Assembly (NCBI RefSeq): GCF_039542225.1
Contig: NZ_BAABHS010000005.1
Coordinates: 1 to 64,000 of the forward strand
Source: Yinghuangia aomiensis
Lineage (GTDB): Bacteria; Actinomycetota; Actinomycetes; Streptomycetales; Streptomycetaceae
Direction: 5' to 3'
DNA: 64,000 nucleotides
A program made the position numbers and the translations under genes. The notes under the pieces were generated by a model that ran no database searches, was not told where the DNA came from, and saw only the letters and a list, made by a program, of their open reading frames with translations. Of the stretch, positions 42,097 to 50,872 are shown one piece after another (position 1 is the first letter of the stretch; each line of letters opens with the position of its first letter).

Positions 42097-42821
42097 CGGC
42101 GGGCCCCGTCCTCGCGCAGCACGAATCCGATGCCGCGGACGGTGTGCAGGATCCGCGGTGCGCCGTCGGCTTCGAGTTTGCGGCGCAGGTAGCTGACGAA
42201 CGTGTCCACGACATCGGAGCGGACGTCGAAGTCGTAGCCCCACACCCGGTCCAGGATCTGATCCCGGCTCAGCACCCGCCCGCGGTTGCGGACGAGCACT
42301 TCGAGGAGGGCGAATTCGCGCCGGGTGAGGGTGAGTTCGGTGCCGTCGACGGTGGCGGTACGGGCCACGGGGTCGACGACGAGGCCGCCGCAGCGCAGCG
42401 CGGTCTCGGGTGCGGCCCGGCCCGCGGTGCCGGGTATGCGGCGCAGCAGGGCCCGCAGCCGCAGTTCGAGTTCTTCGAACGCGAACGGTTTGACGAGGTA
42501 GTCGTCGGCGCCGGCTTGCAGCCCGGCGATGCGGTCGGCGACCTCGTCGAGGGCGGACAGGACGAGGATCGGCAGGTCCCAGCCGTCGGCGCGCAGCCGC
42601 CGGCACACGCTGGTGCCGCTGAGGTCGGGCAGGCACACGTCGAGGACGACGATGTCCGGCGGGCCTCCCGGGTCCGCGTCGCCGGCGACCGCGGCGAGGG
42701 CTTCCCCGCCGTCGGCGGCCAGCCGCACGTCGAACCCGGCCAGCCGCAGCCCGCGCCCGACGGCCCGCCGGATCGCCGGATCGTCGTCGACGACGAGCAC
42801 CACGTCGCGTCTCGAGGCCAT
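42093..42821 (-). CDS. OmpR-family response regulator
   Basis: A 242-residue regulator. The receiver has VVLVVDDDPAIRRAVGRGLRLAGFDV, IVVLDVCLPDLSGTSVCRRL (phosphorylated Asp) and DDYLVKPFAFEELELRLRALLRR (Lys). The winged-helix domain ends VSYLRRKLEADGAPRILHTVRGIGFVLRE. ATG 42821 follows GAAGGGA; the frame to 42932 has no ribosome site. It heads a four-gene unit with the kinase, a secreted protein and a lipoprotein. Three 22-base direct repeats about 60-125 bases upstream are good candidates for its own binding sites. Confidence 0.92.
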   Translation of the reverse strand: MASRRDVVLVVDDDPAIRRAVGRGLRLAGFDVRLAADGGEALAAVAGDADPGGPPDIVVLDVCLPDLSGTSVCRRLRADGWDLPILVLSALDEVADRIAGLQAGADDYLVKPFAFEELELRLRALLRRIPGTAGRAAPETALRCGGLVVDPVARTATVDGTELTLTRREFALLEVLVRNRGRVLSRDQILDRVWGYDFDVRSDVVDTFVSYLRRKLEADGAPRILHTVRGIGFVLREDGARR

Positions 42822-42881
42822 GGTGGGGTCCCTTCCGTACCGTCCGGCGCGACGCCGGGCGGCGTTCGTGTGCGGTCCGGT

Positions 42882-42947
42882 ACCGCATCTTCCGCTTGTC
42901 CGTGCCGCATGTGCCGCTTGTCTGCGCCGCATCTTCCGCCAAAACGC
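42882..42947. repeat. Three 22-bp direct repeats, likely OmpR-type binding sites
   Basis: Related 22-base units run from 42882, 42904 and 42926, each containing CCGCATnTnCCGC. 22 bases is two helical turns, the spacing at which OmpR-family dimers bind on one face. The array lies between the two-component operon and the divergent ltrA-like gene. Confidence 0.6.
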
Positions 42948-43105
42948 GTGCCGGTGGCGGCTGCGTTGCGCCCGGAATCCGGCTTGGCGACTTCTGCCGT
43001 ACGGCTTTCGCGCGCACGCAGACCCCCGTCCCGCCGCAATCCCCCCACTCCCCCCGCCCGCTGCGTACTGTGGCGCAGATCTGGCGCACGAGGAGCGGAG
43101 CGGGG

Positions 43106-44350
43106 ATGGCGGCCGAGGAGAACCTGGTGGTCACGGCGGGAAAGCCGTGGAGCCGGGGGGCGGCGTTGCGGGATCCGGACGAGGAGCACCGGGCGTCGAC
43201 GCCGCTGGAGTTGTTCTTCGACCTGTGTTTCGTCGTCGCCGTGTCGCAGCTGACCGGACGGTTGGAGCACGCGTACGCCACCGGGCACATCGGCACCGGC
43301 ATGCAGGGCTTTGCGATGCTGCTGTTCGCGGTGTGGTGGGCCTGGATGAACTTCACGTGGTTCGCCAGCGCGCACGACAGCGACGACGTGCCGTACCGGC
43401 TGCTGACGTTGCTGCAGATGGCCGGGGTGCTGATCCTCGCGGCCGGTGTCGACGCGGCGTTCGACGGCCAGACGTACCGCGTGGTGGTGGCCGGCTACGT
43501 GGTCATGCGGGTCGCGTTGATCGTGCAGTGGCTGCGGGTCGCCGCGCACCAGCCGAGTGTGCGGACCCGGGCGAGGCGGTACGCGATCGGCGTCGGCGTG
43601 GTGCAGCTGCTGTGGATCGGGGCGGCGATCCCGGACTCGATCACCCTGTTCAAGGCGTTGTTCCTGCCGCTCATGCTGATCGAGATCCTGGTGCCGATCT
43701 GGGCCGAGCAGGCCGAAGCGCCGGGTCTGATGTGGCACGCGGAGCACATCGCCGAGCGGTACGGCCTGTTCGCGCTGATCATTCTCGGCGAGTCCGTGTT
43801 GGCCGCGACGGTGGCGGTCAACGACGCGACGGAAGGCGGCGTCACCGCCCCGGTCGTGACGGTCGCGGGCGGCGGGCTGCTGGTGGCCTTCTCGTGCTGG
43901 TGGCTGTACTTCGACACCCTCGGCGGCGACGGGCCGGACAGCCAGACCCGGGCGTTCACGTGGGGCTACGGCCACTACGTCGTCTTCGGCGCCCTGGCCG
44001 CGGTCGGCGGCGGTATCGCCACCGCCGCGGCGGCGGTCGCGGCGCACGGTCCCGAGCACGGGATTCCGGACCGCACCGCCGCGCTCGCGGTCACCGTCCC
44101 GCTGGCGGTCTTCCTCGTCGCCGTCGGGGTGATCTCGCTGCGGCCGAAGGACCCGTGCGGTCCGGAGCGGCTGGTGCGCTGGGCGATCGCGGCGGCGGCG
44201 CTGGTGCTGGCCGGGTTCGTCCTGCCGCCCGCGCCGGCCACCGCCGTGGCGGGGGGCGTGGCGGCACTGCTGGTGGCGGTGGAGACCGTGGCGGCCCACC
44301 GGCGCTACCGGGCGCAGACCGACACCGGCCGCATCCGGGCCGCGGGCTAG
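43106..44350 (+). CDS. Low-temperature-requirement protein A (LtrA) family membrane protein
   Basis: A 414-residue protein with about 11 helices. The N-terminus carries STPLELFFDLCFVVAVSQLTGRLEHAY, the family hallmark (E-L-F-F-D-L in helix 1), followed by VWWAWMNFTWFASAHDSDD and AERYGLFALIILGESVLAATVAV. LtrA proteins are widespread in bacteria, with no agreed function; one was found to be needed for growth in the cold in Listeria. ATG 43106 has GGAGCGGAGC upstream. It is divergent from the two-component regulator and shares its repeat-containing promoter region, so it may be controlled by that system. Confidence 0.88.
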   Translation: MAAEENLVVTAGKPWSRGAALRDPDEEHRASTPLELFFDLCFVVAVSQLTGRLEHAYATGHIGTGMQGFAMLLFAVWWAWMNFTWFASAHDSDDVPYRLLTLLQMAGVLILAAGVDAAFDGQTYRVVVAGYVVMRVALIVQWLRVAAHQPSVRTRARRYAIGVGVVQLLWIGAAIPDSITLFKALFLPLMLIEILVPIWAEQAEAPGLMWHAEHIAERYGLFALIILGESVLAATVAVNDATEGGVTAPVVTVAGGGLLVAFSCWWLYFDTLGGDGPDSQTRAFTWGYGHYVVFGALAAVGGGIATAAAAVAAHGPEHGIPDRTAALAVTVPLAVFLVAVGVISLRPKDPCGPERLVRWAIAAAALVLAGFVLPPAPATAVAGGVAALLVAVETVAAHRRYRAQTDTGRIRAAG

Positions 44351-44367
44351 GCAGTGACCGCGACGGC

Positions 44368-45195
44368 CTAGGCCGGGACTCCGGGCCGGGCCGGGATGTC
44401 GCCGCCCGCCGGGCGTCCGCCCGCGATGCCGGCTTCCCGGCCCGCCGCGGACAGCAGCCCGTCCATGACCCGCACCGCCGGGTCCAGGGGCGGCCCTTTG
44501 CTGTCGACCACGACCAGCACGATGGCGTCGTAGGCGAACCGGATGCCGATCCGCAGCCGGGTGTCCTTCCCTTCCGCGCCCTTCGGGTCGTCGATCTCCC
44601 ACACCAGGTTGTTCGCGTCCGACGTGCCGGGGGTGCGCACGCCCTTCGAGCCTTCCGCGCATGCCGTGACCGCGTCCATGACGCGGCTGAGCGCGTTGGG
44701 CCGCTGGGTGAAGGGCTGGTAGCGGATCAGCGTCTCGCGGGCACCGCCGGTGTCGTGCGTGAATCCCCGTTCGCTCACCCGCACATCGTCCGAGTTCGGC
44801 AGCTTCACCTGCACGCAGTCGGGGCCGCGGTGTCCCGAGTCCGTCCGCCAGCCGGTCAACTCGCCGGGTATCAGGGGGAGTTGTTCGGGGTCGAGCAGGG
44901 CTCCGGCCGGCCATGGCGCGACGTCGGCCGGCGAGTCGGCGGACTTGTCGTCGCCGCCGAAGGTGCCCCAGTCGCCCTTCATGACGGCCAAGGCCAACGC
45001 GAGGAACAGGCTGACCATCACGGTGCGGAACCACCAGCTCGCGAACACGTCCCAGCGTCCGGCAGTCCCGTAGCGGCGTGCCCCGCCGCGGCGCATCCGC
45101 AGCCGGTCCCACGGCCGTTCCCACGGATGGCGGCCGCGTCCGCCCTCCGGGCGCTCCCACTGCCAGCCGCCGTCACTGCCGTTGTCGTCGTGCAC
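44368..45195 (-). CDS. Membrane-anchored extracytoplasmic protein of unknown function
   Basis: A 275-residue protein: a positively charged cytoplasmic part (WERPEGGRGRHPWERPWDRLRMRRGGARRYG), one membrane helix (FRTVMVSLFLALALAVM) at about residues 57-73, then an extracytoplasmic domain of about 190 residues with a likely disulfide pair (GPDCVQVKL and AVTACAEGS). The arrangement resembles the sensor-type domain of actinobacterial secreted lipoproteins, but no family is certain. The start is GTG 45195 with GGGGGATA upstream. It is convergent with the LtrA gene (18-base gap), so it is a single-gene unit. Confidence 0.6.
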   Translation of the reverse strand: MHDDNGSDGGWQWERPEGGRGRHPWERPWDRLRMRRGGARRYGTAGRWDVFASWWFRTVMVSLFLALALAVMKGDWGTFGGDDKSADSPADVAPWPAGALLDPEQLPLIPGELTGWRTDSGHRGPDCVQVKLPNSDDVRVSERGFTHDTGGARETLIRYQPFTQRPNALSRVMDAVTACAEGSKGVRTPGTSDANNLVWEIDDPKGAEGKDTRLRIGIRFAYDAIVLVVVDSKGPPLDPAVRVMDGLLSAAGREAGIAGGRPAGGDIPARPGVPA

Positions 45196-45348
45196 CTATC
45201 CCCCAGCCAGAAGATCGCCCCGCGGTGCGCAGCAGCGTACCGAGCCGCGCCGACCGCGCCGCGGGGCCCGGCGGGGGCGGTTCCGGGGCGTCGGGCGGAC
45301 GGGCCGCGAAGGGCGGATCTTGGCGTCCCCGGCAGCCGGACAGGTCGG

Positions 45349-46254
45349 CTAAAGCTGCTCGGCGAGGTCGCTGTCCTCGGCGACCTCGCGCAGGCATCGG
45401 ACCAGGAGGTCCACGCCTTCGTGGTCGCGGTCGGAGCGCCAGAAGGCGGTGACGGGGACGTCGGGGGTGCCGGTGAGGTCGACCTGGACGATGCCGCGGA
45501 CCGGGCGCTGGCGGGCCCAGCTGCGCGGGGAGATGCCGACGCCTTGGCGGTCGACGACGCGGGCGATGACGTCGTCGACGCTGCCGTACGCCTCGACGAT
45601 GTCGTCGGCGCCCGCACGGCGCAGCGCGTCGGTGACGCGGGTGTAGAGGCGCGGGTGGGGGCCCCGGGGCCAGACGATGACGGGTTCGCCGCGGACCAGC
45701 TCGGAGAGGTCGACGGAGTCGCGGGCGGCCAGCTCGTGGTCGGCGGGCAGCAGGGCGACGAAGGCGAAGGTGCCGACGCGGGCGGAGCCGAGACCCGGGC
45801 CGAGGTCGGGCATCCAGCCGATGCCGGCGTCGAGGACGCCTTCGCGGACGTCGGCGACCTGGCGGGCGGTGGGTTCGCTGGTCCACTGCACGCGGAGTTC
45901 CGGGTGGCGGATGTGCAGGGCGGAGATGGCGGTGGAGACGAGCGACGGGCCGAGGCCCGAGGTATACCCCACACGCACCTGCCCGGCTTCCCGGGAGGCG
46001 CGCCGGCGGACGTCCGCGCAGGCGTCGTCGAGGAGCCGCAACGCGTCGTCGACCTGCCGCCGGAACTGCTCGCCGACCGGGGTCAGGGTGACCGGCAGCG
46101 AGCTGCGGTCGACCAGGCGGACGCCCAGTTGCTGCTCAAGGCGGCGGACCGCCTTGGACACCATGGGCTGCGACAGGTAGAGGCGGGCGGCCGCGCGGCC
46201 GAAGTGGCGTTCTTCGGCGACGGCCAGGAAGCTCCGCAGATCCCGCAAGTCCAT
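45349..46254 (-). CDS. LysR-family transcriptional regulator
   Basis: A 301-residue LysR protein. The DNA-binding domain is MDLRDLRSFLAVAEERHFGRAAARLYLSQPMVSKAVRRLEQQLGVRLVDRSSLPVTLTPVGEQF; the effector domain begins GQVRVGYTSGLGPSLVSTAISALHIRHPELRVQ. It is of the CbbR/BenM-like group, whose members usually activate a divergent catabolic gene on binding an aromatic or carboxylic acid. Here the divergent gene is the second amidohydrolase (46370-47584), with a 115-base gap holding their promoters. No clear T-N11-A site is obvious by eye in that gap. Confidence 0.88.
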   Translation of the reverse strand: MDLRDLRSFLAVAEERHFGRAAARLYLSQPMVSKAVRRLEQQLGVRLVDRSSLPVTLTPVGEQFRRQVDDALRLLDDACADVRRRASREAGQVRVGYTSGLGPSLVSTAISALHIRHPELRVQWTSEPTARQVADVREGVLDAGIGWMPDLGPGLGSARVGTFAFVALLPADHELAARDSVDLSELVRGEPVIVWPRGPHPRLYTRVTDALRRAGADDIVEAYGSVDDVIARVVDRQGVGISPRSWARQRPVRGIVQVDLTGTPDVPVTAFWRSDRDHEGVDLLVRCLREVAEDSDLAEQL

Positions 46255-46369
46255 GCCGCCAGGATATGCCCGTGCGGAATAACGTTAGCCGGGACTGGGG
46301 GCTTGGCCGGGCCGGGCGCAGCGGGTTTCCTGGAGGGGACAGGCCAGGGCACGGATCAGGAGCCGCATC

Positions 46370-47584
46370 ATGACGCTGGAAATCCCCCGCATCATCTCGG
46401 TCGACGACCACGTCGTCGAGCCGCCGAACCTGTGGCAGGACCGGCTCCCGGCGAAGTTCAAGGACCGCGGTCCGCGCGTGGTGCGCGAGAAGGCGAAGTT
46501 CAACTTCGTCGGCGGCGTCTTCTCGTACGAGAAGGGCGTCGAGGACGGCGAGTGGTGCGACTGGTGGCTGTACGACGACCTGGTCTACCCGTTCCCGAAG
46601 CTGTCCGCGGCGGTCGGCTTCGACACGCTGGACGTGACGCCGGTCACGTTCGACGACATCCGTCCGGGTGCGTGGATCCAGTCCGAGCGCCTGAAGGACA
46701 TGGCGGCGAACCACACGGACGCGTCGATCTGCTTCCCGAACATCCTTCCGCGGTTCTGCGGCCAGGCGTTCCTGGAGCGCCAGGACAAGGAGCTGGCGCT
46801 GCTCTGCGTCCAGGCGTACAACGACTGGATCATCGACGAGTGGTGTGCCGGTGAGGGCAAGGGCATCCTCCTGCCGATGACGCTGATCCCGCTGTGGGAC
46901 CCGCAGCTGGCGGCGGCCGAGGTGCGCCGCTGCGCGGCCAAGGGCTCGTTCGCGGTGGCGTTCTCGGAGAACCCGGTGCCGCTGGGCCTGCCGTCGGTGC
47001 ACGACAAGGGCCGGTTCTGGGACCCGTTCTTCCAGGCCTGCGAAGAGACCGGCACGATCATCAACATGCACATCGGCTCGTCGTCGAAGATGCCGTCGAC
47101 GTCGCCCGACGCGCCGTTCATCGTGTCGTCCACGCTGACCTTCCAGAACGCGATGGGCTCGCTGGTCGACTACATCTTCTCGGGCGTGTTCGACCGCTTC
47201 CCGAACATGAAGATCGCGTACGCCGAGGGCCAGGTCGGCTGGATGCCGTACGTGCTGGAGCGCGCCGACAAGCTGTGGGCCGAGCGCGACGACAACGACT
47301 TCGGTTCGTCGCTGGCGAACAAGCCGTCGTCGTACATCAAGGACCGCGTGTACGGCTGCATCTTCGACGACGAGATCGGCCTGAAGAACCGCGACATCAT
47401 CGGCATCGACCAGATCTGCTTCGAGGTCGACTACCCGCACGCCGACGCGACGTTCCCGCACACGCTGAAGGTCGCGACGGAGATCGCCACCAACGCGGGC
47501 CTGACGCAGGAGGAGTGCTACAAGCTGTTCCGCGGCAACGCCATCAAGGCGTACGGCCTGGACCGCTTCGGCATCACCAAGTAA
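46370..47584 (+). CDS. Amidohydrolase family protein (ACMSD-like TIM barrel)
   Basis: A 404-residue amidohydrolase_2 protein. It begins PRIISVDDHVVEPPNLWQDRLPAKFKDRGPRV, with DDH in place of the usual HxH. The core has INMHIGSSSKMPSTSPDAP, GSLVDYIFSGVFDRFPNMKIAYAEGQVGWMPYVLERADKLW and CFEVDYPHADATFPHTLKVA, the DYPH motif that completes the active site. It is similar in plan to the protein at 4031-5296 but clearly diverged. Probably it decarboxylates or hydrolyses an organic acid. Codon use is more uniform (few rare codons) than in most neighbours, hinting at high expression. The divergent LysR is its likely regulator. Confidence 0.85.
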   Translation: MTLEIPRIISVDDHVVEPPNLWQDRLPAKFKDRGPRVVREKAKFNFVGGVFSYEKGVEDGEWCDWWLYDDLVYPFPKLSAAVGFDTLDVTPVTFDDIRPGAWIQSERLKDMAANHTDASICFPNILPRFCGQAFLERQDKELALLCVQAYNDWIIDEWCAGEGKGILLPMTLIPLWDPQLAAAEVRRCAAKGSFAVAFSENPVPLGLPSVHDKGRFWDPFFQACEETGTIINMHIGSSSKMPSTSPDAPFIVSSTLTFQNAMGSLVDYIFSGVFDRFPNMKIAYAEGQVGWMPYVLERADKLWAERDDNDFGSSLANKPSSYIKDRVYGCIFDDEIGLKNRDIIGIDQICFEVDYPHADATFPHTLKVATEIATNAGLTQEECYKLFRGNAIKAYGLDRFGITK

Positions 47585-47615
47585 CCGACGCAGCCGAACA
47601 GCGGTCATGCGGTAG

Positions 47616-48665
47616 TCACCCGGCACCGACCGGGTCGGCACCGTCCGCGGCGCGGGATTCCTGCCGGATTCGGCGGGGGTCCCGCGCTTGCGTGTGTGCG
47701 GGCTCGCGGGTGGGTGCGGGCGCGCGGGTGCGCACGGGCTCGTGCGGCACGGCGCGGCGGCGGGTCGGGAGGTTCATCAGCGCGATTCCGGCCATGACGA
47801 CCGCTCCCCCGGCCCAGTCCCACGCGGTGGGGCGTTCGCCGAGGACGGCGGCCGCGGCGGCGATGCCGACGACCGGGACGAGCAGGGTGTAGGGGGCGAC
47901 GGCGACGGCCGGGAAACGGCCGAGCAGGTTGTTCCACAGGCCGTAGCCGGCGAACGTCGACACCACGACGATGTAGACCAGTGCGGCGATGCCGGACGGG
48001 CCGATGCCGGTGAGCGCGTCCCGGTCGGCCGACCAGCCTTCGAAGGCCAGCGACAGCCCGAACAGCGGCAGCGGCGCGACCAGCCCCGACCACACCACCA
48101 GCCCGACCCCCGCCGCGCTGCCCGCCCGCCGGGTCAGCACGTTGCCCAGCGCCCACGACGCGCCCGCCGCCACGACCAGGAGGAACGCGCCGATTCCGGC
48201 GCTCTGCCCGCGTCCGGCCGCGATGACCGCCAGTCCGGCCGCCGCCACGCCGAGCGCGGCGAGCCTGCCGCGCGCCGGGCGTTCGCCGAGGAACGCCATC
48301 GCGAACAGCACGGTGAACATCGCCTGGCACTGCAGGACGATCGACGACAGCCCGGCGGGCATGCCCAGGTGCATCGCGGTGAACAGGAAGCCGAACTGGC
48401 CGACGCACACGAGCATGCCGACGCCGACCACGATCCGCACGGGCACCCGCGGCCGCGGCACGAAGAACACCGCGGGCAGGGCGACGAAGGTGAACCGCAG
48501 GGCCGCGAACAGCAGCGGCGGGAACGCGTCGAGGCCGTAGTCGATGGCGACGAAGTTCAGGCCCCAGATGACGGCGACCAGGGCGGCTTGGACCGTGTGA
48601 GAGCGCTGCATCTGCGGGATGTGCGGGATCTGGGGGACTTGGGGCACCTGCGGCGATTCCGGCAT
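47616..48665 (-). CDS. EamA-family (DMT) transporter
   Basis: A 349-residue protein with ten membrane helices arranged as two five-helix EamA repeats. Examples are VQAALVAVIWGLNFVAIDYGLDAFPPLLFAALRFTFVALPAVFF and, in the second half, GIAALVYIVVVSTFAGYGLWNNLLGRFPAVAVAPYTLLVPVVGIAAAAAVLGERPT. Such carriers export or import amino acids or small metabolites. The N-terminus carries an odd short repeat, PQVPQVPQIPHIPQ, before the first helix, and the C-terminal 40 residues are Arg/Ala/Pro-rich. The start could instead be the internal Met at 48611. It is divergent from a LysR regulator that probably controls it. Confidence 0.85.
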   Translation of the reverse strand: MPESPQVPQVPQIPHIPQMQRSHTVQAALVAVIWGLNFVAIDYGLDAFPPLLFAALRFTFVALPAVFFVPRPRVPVRIVVGVGMLVCVGQFGFLFTAMHLGMPAGLSSIVLQCQAMFTVLFAMAFLGERPARGRLAALGVAAAGLAVIAAGRGQSAGIGAFLLVVAAGASWALGNVLTRRAGSAAGVGLVVWSGLVAPLPLFGLSLAFEGWSADRDALTGIGPSGIAALVYIVVVSTFAGYGLWNNLLGRFPAVAVAPYTLLVPVVGIAAAAAVLGERPTAWDWAGGAVVMAGIALMNLPTRRRAVPHEPVRTRAPAPTREPAHTQARDPRRIRQESRAADGADPVGAG

Positions 48666-48739
48666 GACCGCCAGTGTTCCGGCGGGCCTATCCTCAGGAC
48701 CAGCTACTTTTTCCGGGACCCATTCGGTAGTTTTCCTGA

Positions 48740-49723
48740 ATGGACCTGAAGCGGCTGCGCATCCTCCAGACCCTCGCCCGGCACGGCACGGTCGCCGCGG
48801 CCGCGGAAAGCCTGCACCTGACCCCGTCGGCGGTGTCCCAGCAGTTGGCGGTGCTCGCCAAGGAGGCGGGCGTCCCGCTGCTGGAGCGCCACGGGCGCGG
48901 CGTCCGGCTCACCGGCGCGGCCCGCGTCCTGCTCACCCACGCGGACGCGATCGGCGTCCAGCTCGAACGCGCCCGCGCCGACCTGGCCGCGCACGCGCAC
49001 GGCGGTGTCGGCGAAGCCCGGGTCGGCGGGTTCCCGACCGCGCTCGCGTCGCTCGTGGCGCCCGCGGTCGCGCATGTCCGGGACACCCACCCGGGCTGGC
49101 GGTTCGCGATCGTCGAGAAGGAGACCGAGGACGCCATCCCGCTGCTCGTCGCGGGCGAACTCGACCTCGCGGTGGTCATGAACTCGCCGCAGGTGCCGGC
49201 CGCCGACCACCCGACGCTGGTGCTGCATCCGCTGCTCAGCGAGCCCGTCCACATGGCGCTGCCCGCCGGCCACCCGCTCGCCGACCTCGCCGAACTCGAC
49301 CTCGCCGCGCACCTCGTCGACGAGGAATGGGTGCTCACCGCGGAAGGCACCGCCTGCCACGCGCTCGCCGCGCAGGCCTGCGGCCAGGCCGGTTTCCAGC
49401 CGCGCGTTCGGCACCACGTCACCGACTTCGGCGCCATGTACGCGCTGGTCGCCGCCGGTCTCGGGGTGGCGATGATGCCGCACATGTCGCTCGCGTCGGC
49501 ACCGCCCGGCGTCGCGGTGCGCCCGCTGCGCGCCCCCGCGCCGCGCCGCCACCTGTTCGCCGCGGTCCGCCGCGGCAGCGCCGCCACGCCGCTGCTGAAC
49601 GCGCTCCGCGACCGCGCGGACGGGTTGGCGGAAAGCGTGCGGCGCCGTCCGCTGCCGCCCGCGGATCCCGGGCTCGCCCTCTCTCCCTCTGGCGTCCCCG
49701 GTTATCGTGACGCTATTGATTGA
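48740..49723 (+). CDS. LysR-family transcriptional regulator
   Basis: A 327-residue LysR protein: MDLKRLRILQTLARHGTVAAAAESLHLTPSAVSQQLAVLAKEAGVPLLERHGRGVRLTGAARVLL for the DNA-binding part, and GEARVGGFPTALASLVAPAVAHVRDTHPGWRFAIVEKE for the effector fold. It lacks a clear ribosome site before ATG 48740, so it may be translated from a leaderless message. It is divergent from the EamA transporter (74-base gap). Its stop codon lies inside the operator-like palindrome of the following SDR gene. Confidence 0.85.
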   Translation: MDLKRLRILQTLARHGTVAAAAESLHLTPSAVSQQLAVLAKEAGVPLLERHGRGVRLTGAARVLLTHADAIGVQLERARADLAAHAHGGVGEARVGGFPTALASLVAPAVAHVRDTHPGWRFAIVEKETEDAIPLLVAGELDLAVVMNSPQVPAADHPTLVLHPLLSEPVHMALPAGHPLADLAELDLAAHLVDEEWVLTAEGTACHALAAQACGQAGFQPRVRHHVTDFGAMYALVAAGLGVAMMPHMSLASAPPGVAVRPLRAPAPRRHLFAAVRRGSAATPLLNALRDRADGLAESVRRRPLPPADPGLALSPSGVPGYRDAID

Positions 49724-49729
49724 GCGTCA
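49708..49729. promoter_or_regulatory. Inverted repeat operator before the SDR gene
   Basis: TGACGCT (49708-49714) and AGCGTCA (49723-49729) are perfect arms around ATTGATTG. The site is followed by CAGCAAT, and CGTCAGCAAT (49725-49734) recurs before the PaaY-like gene at 51388-51397. Confidence 0.6.
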
Positions 49730-49757
49730 GCAATTGATCCGGGTCCAGGAGGACTGA

Positions 49758-50669
49758 ATGGGCATCTGCGACGGCCGCGTGGTCGTGATCACCGGCGCGG
49801 GCAACGGCATCGGGCGCTCCCACGCGCTGGCATTCGCCGCGGAGGGCGCCAAGGTCGTCGTCAACGACCTCGGCGGCTCGCGCGACGGCACGGGCGCGTC
49901 CACGGGACCGGCGCAGGCCGTGGTCGACGAGATCGTCGCCGCGGGCGGCGAGGCCGTCGCGCACGCCGAGGACATCTCGACGTGGGACGGCGCGGCGTCG
50001 CTGATCCAGCTCGCGATCGACACGTTCGGCCGGATCGACGTGCTGGTCAACAACGCGGGCATCCTGCGCGACCGCATGCTGACCAACATGAGCGAAGCCG
50101 AGTGGGACGCGGTCATCAAGGTGCACCTGAAGGGCACCTTCGGCCCGGCGCACCACGCGGCCGCGCACTGGCGCAACCTGGCCAAGGCGGGCGAGGCCGT
50201 CGACGCGCGCATCATCAACACGTCGTCGCCGTCGGGCATCTTCGGCAACGTCGGGCAGACGAACTACGGCGCGGCGAAGGCCGGCATCGCCGCGTTCACG
50301 GTCATCGCCTCGCAGGAACTCGGCCGCTACGGCGTCACGGTCAACGCGATCGCCCCGACCGCGCTCACCCGCATGACCGAGGACCTGGCCGGCCTCATCG
50401 GCGACAAGTCCGAGGCGGCGGAGAAGCTCGCGCCGGAGAACATCTCGCCGTTGGTCGTGTGGCTCGGCTCGACCGCGTCGGCGGGCGTCACCGGCCGGGT
50501 CTTCTCGGTCGCCGGCGGCTCGATCTCGGTCGCCGAGGGCTGGGCCAACGGTCCGACCGTCGACAAGGGCAGCCGCTGGAGCCCGGCGGAACTCTCGGAC
50601 GTCATCCCCGACCTGGTCGCGAAGGCGGCGCCGAACGCGGGCATGGACGGGAACCGCGTGCAGGACTGA
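49758..50669 (+). CDS. SDR-family oxidoreductase (3-hydroxyacyl-CoA dehydrogenase-like)
   Basis: A 303-residue short-chain dehydrogenase. NAD binding is RVVVITGAGNGIGRSHALAFAAEGAKVVVNDLGG; NNAG and a catalytic Ser-Tyr-Lys set (INTSSPSGIFGNVGQTNYGAAKAG) are present. The NDLGGSRDGTGAS insertion after the second strand is typical of the hydroxyacyl-CoA/steroid type (MaoC-linked) members. It oxidises a hydroxyl group on an acyl-CoA or similar substrate. ATG 49758 follows CCAGGAGG. The gene has its own operator palindrome and a strong terminator, and the MarR gene downstream may control it. Confidence 0.9.
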   Translation: MGICDGRVVVITGAGNGIGRSHALAFAAEGAKVVVNDLGGSRDGTGASTGPAQAVVDEIVAAGGEAVAHAEDISTWDGAASLIQLAIDTFGRIDVLVNNAGILRDRMLTNMSEAEWDAVIKVHLKGTFGPAHHAAAHWRNLAKAGEAVDARIINTSSPSGIFGNVGQTNYGAAKAGIAAFTVIASQELGRYGVTVNAIAPTALTRMTEDLAGLIGDKSEAAEKLAPENISPLVVWLGSTASAGVTGRVFSVAGGSISVAEGWANGPTVDKGSRWSPAELSDVIPDLVAKAAPNAGMDGNRVQD

Positions 50670-50686
50670 TCCACCCCTCGGTTCGA

Positions 50687-50727
50687 CGGCAGGCTCCGGG
50701 TCCGCGTCCGCGGCCCGGAGCCTGCCG
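50687..50727 (+). terminator. Strong terminator after the SDR gene
   Basis: CGGCAGGCTCCGGG (50687-50700) pairs perfectly with CCCGGAGCCTGCCG (50714-50727), loop 13 bases, followed by CTTTG. It ends the SDR transcript 17 bases after the stop codon. Confidence 0.75.
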
Positions 50728-50872
50728 CTTTGCGCGGCGTGCCGCAGCCCCTTCCCCGGCCGACATCCCCGCGATCTCTTCGACGCGCCGCAACACCTCG
50801 GCCGGCACGCGGCGTTCCTCGCGCGGCAGGTCCAAGTATCTTTGCTCTCGAAGCCATGGAGGTGACGCGCCG

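Noticed and set aside
40630..43356. 908-codon frame suggesting a fused kinase
   Set aside because: It fuses an out-of-frame shadow of the response regulator to the kinase; the kinase starts at GTG 42096 overlapping the regulator stop.
42529..46854. 1441-codon plus-strand open frame
   Set aside because: It crosses real genes on both strands with no domain; GC-rich DNA gives such antisense frames.
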